From: JBMYRH01 sp049602155
Lineage (GTDB): Bacteria > Myxococcota_A > UBA9042 > PHBI01 > JBMYRH01
Reading direction: 5' to 3'
NCBI GenBank assembly: GCA_049602155.1
Contig: JBMYRH010000024.1
Coordinates: 1-64,000, forward strand
Length of the DNA stretch: 64,000 nt
Shown here: positions 51,776-60,300 of the stretch, one piece after another
How positions within the stretch are numbered: the stretch's first letter is position 1
Layout of the letters: every line of letters begins with the position of its first letter
Translations under genes and position numbers: made by a program
Notes under the pieces: generated by a model
Databases searched by the model: none
The model's input: the letters and a program-made list of their open reading frames with translations, nothing else
What the model was told of the DNA's origin: nothing

Positions 51776-52398
51776 CGGCAGAAGACGTGTCACACCCCCC
51801 AATGTGGGTCTGTCGATCGCTTGGTTTAGGGCTCGCGCTCATGGTGGCGAAGACGGTGATGGTTGCGGGTCAGAGCGAGCTTCCCCTGAGCGCGCCGCTT
51901 GCGCTCCCGGCCTTGATGCATGACCACCTCTTGGTCGTGACGCTCTTCTTGATGATAGACCTCTTCGTTCAGCTCCGAGTTCGCCGAGGGGGGCCCGAGT
52001 TCGAGGGGGTTGGTGAGCGCGCGATGTGGTTCTTGCTCGCGATGGCGCTCGTCTGGGTCGGCGCCTCTGTGCCGATCGCGGCGGTCTTGGGGGCGCCCGC
52101 ATCCTTGGCCGAGCTTCGGGAGCACGGGGGAGTCCTCGCCGTCGCTCAGGCTGGGGCGAGCCCGGCGTCGCTCCTCGGCGCCGCCGTCGCCGTCGGGGTC
52201 GGCTTAGTGAGCCCACGTCTCCTGCATCGGGCGCCGAGTCGTCGTGTGGTGCCGGTCGCGATCATCGCCGGCGTGGTCGTCGCTGTCGCTGGACCGATCG
52301 GGCGAGACAGCCTCGCACTCGGGGGCATGGAGCGCGATCCATTCGCCGTCATCATACAGGCGACATGGCAGGGACTGCAGACGATCGCGGGGCCCTGA
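51772..52398 (+). CDS. Multi-pass membrane protein of unknown function
   Basis: 208 residues with about four to five hydrophobic segments: LGLGLALMVAKTVMVAG, ALPALMHDHLLVVTLFLMIDLF, MWFLLAMALVWVGASVPIAAVLG, LLGAAVAVGVGLVS and VVPVAIIAGVVVAVAGP. No catalytic residues stand out. The GTG start overlaps the stop of the propeller protein, so a joint membrane complex is likely. I do not recognise the family. Confidence 0.72.
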   Translation: MTAEDVSHPPMWVCRSLGLGLALMVAKTVMVAGQSELPLSAPLALPALMHDHLLVVTLFLMIDLFVQLRVRRGGPEFEGVGERAMWFLLAMALVWVGASVPIAAVLGAPASLAELREHGGVLAVAQAGASPASLLGAAVAVGVGLVSPRLLHRAPSRRVVPVAIIAGVVVAVAGPIGRDSLALGGMERDPFAVIIQATWQGLQTIAGP

Positions 52399-52456
52399 TC
52401 CGCCTGTAAATCGATCGAATGTCGCAATGGATGTGGAAGAACGCTAACCTACCCGC

Positions 52457-55360
52457 ATGACGGGCTATATTTTACGACGAGTGATTCTGCGGTGCGGCGT
52501 GGCATGCCTTGCACTGTCCCTGGGTTGGCTTACGGCAGCGTGCAGCGCGGGCGATGCGCTCGACGATGTGGGCGCTGAGATAGGCGTCTCAGAAGATCCT
52601 GGCGCCATCGGCAGCGGTGGTGCCGCGGGCACCGCCGAGCGTGCCGATGTGAGCGCACCCCCCGCGCTCTCCGATACCTCGGAGTGGGGTCGCCCGACCG
52701 ATCCGCGACCCGAGGATCGCGCAGCTGATGCCGGCGGCGAGTCCCGTTCTGACGGCATCGCTGAAGGCCCAATGATCGACATCGATGAGGGAGAGGAGGA
52801 GGCGCCGTATCCCCCCTGCATCGACAATTCAGACTGCCCCTCCGGTTGGTGCCTCGACGGATATGACGGGACGGTCTGCAGCGAATTTTGTACCGAGGAC
52901 TGCCCCGAGGGTTGGGTGTGCCAAGGCGTTCAATCGCCTAGTCGCGACATGGCCTGGGTCTGTCAGCCGAAGTGGCTTGGCCTCTGTCGCCCCTGTCGCG
53001 AGAGCGCGGAGTGTCCGACGAAGAACTCGGTGTGCGCCAGCTATGGCGACGCCGGGAGCTTCTGCGCCACCGCGTGCCTCGATGACGACGATTGCCCCTC
53101 TGGGTACGGTTGCGCCGATGAGCGCTGCGTCTTGACCGAGGGCGAGTGCGCTTGCGACGCCGCGGGCTCGAAGGCTGCGTCGTCGACAGACTGCTGGACC
53201 GAGAATGAGGTCGGCACGTGCATGGGCGAGCGAATGTGCACCGACGATGGGTTGACGGCGTGCAGCGCTGGGATGGCCTCTGCTGAGGTCTGTGACGGGC
53301 TCGATAACGACTGCGACGGCATCTTCGACGAGGAGACCGTCGGGCTCCCATGTGAGCTCTCTAATGAGCACGGCGTGTGCGAGGGCCTGACGACGTGCGA
53401 CGCCGCGACGCTCGGCTGTGAAGGGCAGGTCCCGGCGCCTGAGATCTGCGATGGCTTAGACAACGACTGCGACGGTGAGGTCGACGAAGACGGCACCGAC
53501 TTGGACGTCGATGGGCTCCCCGATTGCGTGGACGATGACGACGACGGTGACACGTACTTAGATGACGCTGACAACTGCCCAGAGGTCCCGAATCCCGCGC
53601 AGTCCGACACGGACGTCGATGGGCTCGGAGACGCCTGTGACGATGACGACGACGGCGACACGATCCCGGATGATGAAGACAACTGTCCGGTGAACCCGAA
53701 CTATGAGCAGCTCGATGAGGACGGCGACGGGCAAGGCGATGTCTGTGACGGTGACCAGGATGGTGACGGGATCCCGGACGGGGAAGACAACTGCCCGGCG
53801 ACCGCCAACCCTGACCAGGACGACCTGGACGGTGATGGTCTCGGCGATGCGTGCAGCGATGATAAGGACGGTGACGGGACCCCCGACGGGGCAGACACCT
53901 GCCCAGAACTGTCGAACCCCGACCAGCTGGACTTTGATGGCGACGGTCAGGGGAACGCGTGTGACCCTGATGACGACGGTGATGGTGACCTGGACATCTC
54001 GGACTGCGCGCCCCTGAACGCGGCGATGCACCATGCGGCCCCAGAGGTCTGCAACGGCGTGGATGACAACTGCAATTCGGCCATCGATGAGGAGGGCGCA
54101 CAAGGCTGCGACGTCTACTACTTGGATGGTGATGGTGACGGGTTTGGTCAGACGGAGCAGACGAAGTGCCTCTGTCAGCCCGCTGGGACCTTCTCCGCGA
54201 CAAAGGGCGATGATTGCAACGACGCGGCTCAGACCGCGAACCCGCTGGCGCAAGAGATGTGCGACGGCATCGACAACGACTGTGACGACGTCGCCGATGA
54301 GGGTGGCGCGGTCGGCTGCGTGAACTACTTCGAGGACGCCGACTTCGACGGCTTCGGTAAGCAGGACACTGCGGAGTGCCTGTGCGGTCCCTCAGGGACG
54401 CACACCACCAAGCAGGGTGGTGACTGCGATGATGGTAACTCTGCGGCCTACCCTGGGGCGCAAGAGGTCTGCGGGGGGGGTGACGAAGACTGTGATCTCC
54501 TGACCGATGAGGTCGGCGCGCTCGGCTGTCAGACTTACTTCAAAGACGGCGACGGTGACGGCTGGGGCAACGCGGACGTCAAGCAGTGCGCCTGCGGACC
54601 GTCCGGCGTCTACGTCGCGAGCTTCGGCGGTGATTGCGACGACGTCGACGAGAACACCAACCCGGACAAACCCGAGATCTGCGACTTCAAGGACAACAAC
54701 TGCAACAACCTGACCGACGAGGGCCAGGCCACCGGTTGCACGACCTACTTCGTCGACTCGGACGGTGATGGCTTCGCTGCGCCCGACGCTCAGTCGGCGT
54801 GTTTGTGTGCGCCGAACCCACCCTTTGTGGCTCAACAACAGGGGGACTGCGGGGCGTTCGACTCGGCGATCTACCCAGGCGCCGTCGAGGTCTGTGACGG
54901 CAAAGATAACAACTGCAACATGCAGACGGACGAAGGCTCCGCCGACACCGATGGGGACGGCAGCGCTGACTGCATGGACAGTGACGATGACAACGACGGC
55001 ACCCCCGATGTCGCTGACTGCCAGCCGACAAACAGCGCGATCCCCTCGTGCAACGGGAAGCAGTGCGGCGAAGATGGCTGCGGCGGGAGCTGCGGTCAGT
55101 GCCCAGCAGCCGGTTGCACTCAGCCGACCGCGGCGTGCATGAGCCAAGGCCGCTGTCAGACGGTCACGAACGCGGAGAAGTCACCTGACAGTCTGTGGAC
55201 GTGTACGGGCTGCGGGGACCTGGACTTTGAAGGTCAGTGTTGGACAGACCAGGTGGTTGTCTGGTGTGAAAACGGCACATTGACCTCGATCGACTGCAGT
55301 ATTCAGGGGGGGCAGTGTGGCTGGAAGCCTGATAACAACTGGTGGGACTGCATCTACTAG
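52457..55360 (+). CDS. Lipoprotein with MopE-like and thrombospondin-3-like calcium repeats
   Basis: 967 residues with lipobox LTAACS. After an acidic linker comes a Cys-rich part (FCTEDCPEGWVC, CADERCVLTEGEC). Next are MopE-like units (CDGLDNDCDGIFDEE). A run of thrombospondin type-3 repeats (DxDxDGxxDxxDNCPxxxNPxQ) spans about residues 350-520 and is expected to bind many calcium ions. Five further MopE-like units follow. Near the C-terminus there is one CNGKQCGEDGCGGSCGQC unit and a final domain CGDLDFEGQCWTDQVVVWC...CGW. Both recur in the deiminase-like protein 4 kb downstream. The role is probably structural or adhesive. No SD is evident. Confidence 0.85.
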   Translation: MTGYILRRVILRCGVACLALSLGWLTAACSAGDALDDVGAEIGVSEDPGAIGSGGAAGTAERADVSAPPALSDTSEWGRPTDPRPEDRAADAGGESRSDGIAEGPMIDIDEGEEEAPYPPCIDNSDCPSGWCLDGYDGTVCSEFCTEDCPEGWVCQGVQSPSRDMAWVCQPKWLGLCRPCRESAECPTKNSVCASYGDAGSFCATACLDDDDCPSGYGCADERCVLTEGECACDAAGSKAASSTDCWTENEVGTCMGERMCTDDGLTACSAGMASAEVCDGLDNDCDGIFDEETVGLPCELSNEHGVCEGLTTCDAATLGCEGQVPAPEICDGLDNDCDGEVDEDGTDLDVDGLPDCVDDDDDGDTYLDDADNCPEVPNPAQSDTDVDGLGDACDDDDDGDTIPDDEDNCPVNPNYEQLDEDGDGQGDVCDGDQDGDGIPDGEDNCPATANPDQDDLDGDGLGDACSDDKDGDGTPDGADTCPELSNPDQLDFDGDGQGNACDPDDDGDGDLDISDCAPLNAAMHHAAPEVCNGVDDNCNSAIDEEGAQGCDVYYLDGDGDGFGQTEQTKCLCQPAGTFSATKGDDCNDAAQTANPLAQEMCDGIDNDCDDVADEGGAVGCVNYFEDADFDGFGKQDTAECLCGPSGTHTTKQGGDCDDGNSAAYPGAQEVCGGGDEDCDLLTDEVGALGCQTYFKDGDGDGWGNADVKQCACGPSGVYVASFGGDCDDVDENTNPDKPEICDFKDNNCNNLTDEGQATGCTTYFVDSDGDGFAAPDAQSACLCAPNPPFVAQQQGDCGAFDSAIYPGAVEVCDGKDNNCNMQTDEGSADTDGDGSADCMDSDDDNDGTPDVADCQPTNSAIPSCNGKQCGEDGCGGSCGQCPAAGCTQPTAACMSQGRCQTVTNAEKSPDSLWTCTGCGDLDFEGQCWTDQVVVWCENGTLTSIDCSIQGGQCGWKPDNNWWDCIY

Positions 55361-55430
55361 GCGCTAGACGCAGAGACAGTCGCGCTGCTGTGTTATCTTC
55401 CAAGTGTCCTTAAAGTGAAGGGAGACCACC

Positions 55431-57296
55431 GTGCGACATTGTCTACTTCTGTGCGGTGCGTTTTGGGCCCTCTCTGGTTGCGCGTCGGATACCGCTGATG
55501 TGCCGTCGGGTGACGGGAGCACCACGCAGGCAGGGGTCGATGTAGGGGAGCCGATTGGCGATAGCTCTGGGGGCATCTCGACGCCCGTGGGCGACGCAGG
55601 GGTGGCGAGTGAGGACACCGAAGCGGCTCTGTCTACCGACGCTGAGGAGTCGGCGCAGGTCGACTCTGAGGGCTCAGGCTCCTCGGGGGACATGGGCGTT
55701 GATGCGGGCCCGGTTGAGGTCGACGCTGACGAGGAGCCCGTGGTTGAGGGGCCGGTCGATCCGGCCGACTTCTGCGCCTCGATTGACGCCCCCGTGCGGC
55801 CCTTTGAGACCGAAGGCGACTTTGGGACGGGGCGTCACCAAAAGGCGGCTGACTTCTCGTTCCCTCAGTTTGATGGCACGGCATGGAGCTTGAGCGAGAC
55901 ATGGACGGGCTGTGACTCTTTCATCTTCTTGGGGAGCGCGCGGACGAACTCGGGGTTGGACAACACCTCGGTGTGGGTCCGTGATTTGATGACCTTGCTT
56001 CAGATCTCCGAGCCCAATGTCCACTACTTCTTCGTCCCCACGCGCTCTGCAGCTGAGGCCATGGGGGAGCTGACCGCGATGGCCGCTCAGGTGACCGAGG
56101 TATTGGGTCAAATGACCGCCGAGGACGCTGCGCATTGGAGTGAGCGCCTCCACGTCGCTGGTGGCCACGTCAGTCAGCTGGGAAGTTGGCTGAGTAATCT
56201 CCTCGGCTCGGGCTACGGCGGCTACTACGGCGCGGCTATCGATCGACGACAAGAGGTCCGCTATATGGGCAATTTCGCTGATGTAGCTCGCTACTCGCAG
56301 GAGCTCTCCGATGCTGGGGAGTGGATGTGGGAAGAGAACATGGCCTACGCCGCGTATGAAGCGCAGCACTTTGACTATGAGGTCGCGCGCGACGCCGCCC
56401 TCGCGGCTCAAGAGAACGTCACCGTCCTGCGCCCCTTGGATAAAGAGGTCTTCGGGGGCCAACGGGAGGTCGAGATCACCCTCCCCGATGCGGACACGAT
56501 GAGCGGCTTCGACACCCTTGAGTTCGACCTCAACATGGACTGCCCCGACCCCGCGGGCGGTGAGTTCGGGAACTGCGGCGCGTGGGATTACCTCGCCTAC
56601 GTGCACCTCAAGGAGGTCGATGAGGAGGGCGAAGTCACCTGGCGAGAGCTCGCGCGCTTCATCACCACCTATCACCGCGAAGGGCGCTACTTGGTCGACG
56701 CGAGCCCGATGCTGGTCTTCTTGGCCGCCGGGGGCACGCACACGCTCCGAGTCGACGTGAGCAGCCAGACCTATATGACGACCCTCGACGTGCGCCTACG
56801 TCACGCAGACAAGGGGGTTCGACCCGTCGCGGCGCACTACCTCTTCAGTGGTGGCGGCTTTGGTTCCACATACAGCGACAACTACACCCCGATCGACATC
56901 GACATCCCCGAGACTGCGGCCAAGGTCGAGCTTTGGGCCATCATCACGGGGCACGGCATGGGCGCTTATAACTGCGCGGAGTTCTGCGATCACCGCCACA
57001 CCTTCACAGTCAACGGGGCGTACTTCCAGAAGGGGCACCCAGAGGTGAACAATCAGAGCGGCTGTGTCTCTCAGGTGTCCAACGGGAGCGTCCCTAACCA
57101 AGGGGGAACGTGGTGGTTTGGTCGCGGAGGGTGGTGCCCTGGGCAGCAGGTTGACCCATGGACGGCGGACATCTCTGAGGTGGCTGTCCCAGGGGAGACG
57201 ACGACGATCAGTTATCAGGGCACCGTAGGCAGCCTGACGCCCCCCGACGGCGCGGGGAACATTCGGATGGTGAGCTACCTCGTCGTCTACGAGTAG
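55431..57296 (+). CDS. PNGase F-like glycoamidase lipoprotein
   Basis: 621 residues, GTG start with GGGAG six bases upstream, lipobox LSGCA and an acidic linker of about 90 residues. The C-terminal half matches peptide-N-glycosidase F: CGAWDYLAYVHLKE (D386 corresponds to Asp60 of the Elizabethkingia enzyme, EWDRYA), ELARFITTYHREGRYLVD, ITGHGMGAYNCAEFCDHRHTF (E517 corresponds to Glu206) and FGRGGWCPGQQVDPW. The third family carboxylate (Glu118) is not obvious by eye. PNGase F removes N-glycans from Asn of glycoproteins. About residues 125-320 hold a separate thioredoxin-like-looking domain (KAADFSFPQFDGTAWSL, DSFIFLGSA, VHYFFVPT). It is followed 88 bp later by the deiminase-like gene on the same strand. 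Confidence 0.87.
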   Translation: MRHCLLLCGAFWALSGCASDTADVPSGDGSTTQAGVDVGEPIGDSSGGISTPVGDAGVASEDTEAALSTDAEESAQVDSEGSGSSGDMGVDAGPVEVDADEEPVVEGPVDPADFCASIDAPVRPFETEGDFGTGRHQKAADFSFPQFDGTAWSLSETWTGCDSFIFLGSARTNSGLDNTSVWVRDLMTLLQISEPNVHYFFVPTRSAAEAMGELTAMAAQVTEVLGQMTAEDAAHWSERLHVAGGHVSQLGSWLSNLLGSGYGGYYGAAIDRRQEVRYMGNFADVARYSQELSDAGEWMWEENMAYAAYEAQHFDYEVARDAALAAQENVTVLRPLDKEVFGGQREVEITLPDADTMSGFDTLEFDLNMDCPDPAGGEFGNCGAWDYLAYVHLKEVDEEGEVTWRELARFITTYHREGRYLVDASPMLVFLAAGGTHTLRVDVSSQTYMTTLDVRLRHADKGVRPVAAHYLFSGGGFGSTYSDNYTPIDIDIPETAAKVELWAIITGHGMGAYNCAEFCDHRHTFTVNGAYFQKGHPEVNNQSGCVSQVSNGSVPNQGGTWWFGRGGWCPGQQVDPWTADISEVAVPGETTTISYQGTVGSLTPPDGAGNIRMVSYLVVYE

Positions 57297-57384
57297 CGGC
57301 GCATGACAACGGGTTCGTGACTGCGGTCTTGACCCATCCCGTGGCGCCCCCTAGCGTCCCCTCGCTTTAGGCTTGGAGGCCGCC

Positions 57385-60300
57385 ATGCGTTGCATCGCTC
57401 TGCTCGTGCTCTGCTCGTCACTCGCCCTGGGTTGCCAGGCGTCCCCTGACACCGAAAGATCCGAGGTGTCGCGCGGCAGCGGGGCTTCTTCGGTGAGTGA
57501 CGCCGCTGAGGTCCATCCGCTCGCCTCCCGCCGAGACGCCGCGCGGGGCTTCGACTACGTGTTCCGTGACAGCGACCCCATGCAGCATGCGTATCGGGAC
57601 CTCACCCAGCGCCCGTCCGTCAAAGCGGATGGAGACGAGGTGCGCGTCGCCTACCCGCAGCACTACGCCATCACCGAACCCCCCAGCGGCGATATCCGCG
57701 CAATGGTGGAGTGGGAGCCCATGGAGGCGGTCGTGATGCAGGTCCCGGACTACATCGGCAACTACGATGGGGTGATGGGGACGATTCAGGGCATCGGCGC
57801 CAACGCGCTCTCGGTCGCCGAGGTCTGGTACGTCGTCGAGTCCAACAGCATGAAGTCTCAGCTCAAGAGCATGCTGGCCTCTGCGGGCGTCTCCAACGCG
57901 GCCATTGAGAGCAAGACGCGCTTCTTGACGACGAACCTCGAGAGCGTGTGGTTCATCGACTCGGGGCCGCTCCCGATCATCGATCCTGCCACGGACACTT
58001 ACGCATTCGCCGACTTTCAGTATTACCAGGACCGCGCATGGGACGATGGCGTCCCGACCTTGCTGGGCCGCTCGCTGACGCAGATGGGCGAGCCCAACAA
58101 CACGGAGACCTATCGCATGCCGGTGCACACCGAGGGGGGCACCTTTCAAGCGACCAGCGACGGTGTCTGCTTCACAGGTGCGCGACAGCTCTACAACATG
58201 AGCTGCCTCGACACGGGCTGCAATTCCGACCTCCTCTACTTGCCCTTGGCCGACCTGCAGAATCACCCTTATACGCAAGAGCTTGAGGCGGCTTGGGGGG
58301 CCTACGCCGGTTGCACAGACGTCGTCGTCACCTACTCGATCACCGATGACGGCACTGGCCACATCGACATGTACATGAAGGTCGCCTCGGATGACCTCGT
58401 CATCATGGGTGAGTACGTCGCGCCCTACGGCAACGACGCAGCCGCCTATAACGCGACCCGTTTGGACGCCAACGCGGCGTTCTTGGAGAGCTACGTGAAG
58501 CCTGGTGGCGGCGGGTTCACGGTGGGCCGCATCATCATGCCCGGTCACCGCAACACGAACAGCGGACCAGTGCCCTTCACGTACATCAACTCGACGATGA
58601 TCAACGGGCTCAACTTGTGGCCAGCGACCACGTACGGCAGCTGGGAGGGCAGCCGAGACCTCGCGGCGTCTCAGTGGCAGGCGTTGATGCCTGACTACAC
58701 GCACATCTGGGTCGACTCGACCGAGATCTCGTTCTGGTCAGGGGCCGTGCACTGCATCACGCGCACCATCCCCGACAAGGACCCTGGTCTGTGGATCGGT
58801 GACGGCACCTGCTCGAGCGATAACTGCGCCGCACCAGAGGGCGGATACGACCATGCGTGCTACCCGACGAGCAACACCACATCGCCGGTCTGCTGGGGGC
58901 CCGATTGGCTCTGCAGCTGCAACGATTGCGATGTCTGTGGGCCACCTGTGGATGGCGATGGGGGCGGTGGTACGAGCGCTTGCGACGGGATTGGCTACGA
59001 GGGCTGCTGTGACGGGACCACGCTGAAGTACTGTGACAACGGCGAGATCAAGGGAGGCAACTGCGGCGGACAGGGCTGCGGCTGGGATGCCGACAACGGC
59101 TACTACGACTGCGGAGAGAGCGGCGCGGACCCCTCGGGGGCCTTCCCCCTCTCCTGTGACGCTGATGCCCCCTGTGAACCCAGCTGCGATGGCGCTGTGT
59201 GTGGCTCGGATGGCTGCGGTGGGAGCTGCGGCACCTGCCCGGACGGCTCCGCATGTAATGGCTCTGGCCAATGCGCGCCAACCTGCGTACCCAACTGTGA
59301 CGGCGTCGCCTGCGGCGCTGACGGGTGTGGTGGGTCCTGTGGGTCCTGTGCGGAGGGCCAGGCCTGCGAGGCCGGCCAGTGTGAGGACGCCCCGAGCCCG
59401 TGTGGTGACCTGACCTACGAGGGCTGCTGCGAGGGCACCGTCCTCAAGTGGTGTCAGAACAACGAGCCGCTGAGTCAGAGCTGTGATGAGACCTGTGGAT
59501 GGAACAGTCAATATGGCTACCTCTGCGGCGAGACGGGTGAAGATCCAAGCGGCAGCTTCCCGTTGGCGTGCCCCGGGACCTGCACCCCCGACTGCTCAGG
59601 CAAGGTGTGTGGTGATGATGGGTGTGGTGGCTCTTGCGGTGCCTGCGAAGCGGGCACCGTCTGCGAGGCGAACCAATGCGTCGCTGGGCCCTGTGAGCCG
59701 AGCTGTGAGGGCGCGAGCTGTGGACCAGATGGGTGCGGGGGCTCCTGTGGTACCTGTCCAGCGGGGCAAGGCTGCAACGCCTCAGGGCTCTGCCAGGCTG
59801 TCTGTACACCGAACTGTGAGGGCAACGTCTGCGGCACAGATGGTTGCGGCGGGAGCTGCGGGTCCTGCGGCGCAGGCGAGACCTGTGAGTCGGGTCAGTG
59901 CGCAGGTGGCTGCGGCGACCTGACCTTCGAGGGTTGCTGCGATGATGACCTGCTGACCTGGTGCAATCAGCAGGGTGAACTCGAGAGCCTCGATTGCAGC
60001 TCTTCATGTGGGTGGAATGCGAGCCAGGGGTATTACGACTGTGCACAGACCGGCGCCGACCCGAGCGGCGCCTATCCGCTGTCCTGTGACGACCTGGGGT
60101 GCACCCCGGACTGCGCCGAGAAGGACTGCGGCGATGATGGTTGTGGGGGCGTCTGCGGGGCGTGCGGTGACGGTGAGGTCTGTGACCTCTCCAACCTATG
60201 TGTCCCGGGGCCCTGCGTGCCTGAGTGCGCGGGGCTAGACTGTGGCGCTGACGGCTGCGGCGGCTCTTGCGGGACCTGCGCCGCCGACCAGTTTTGCACC

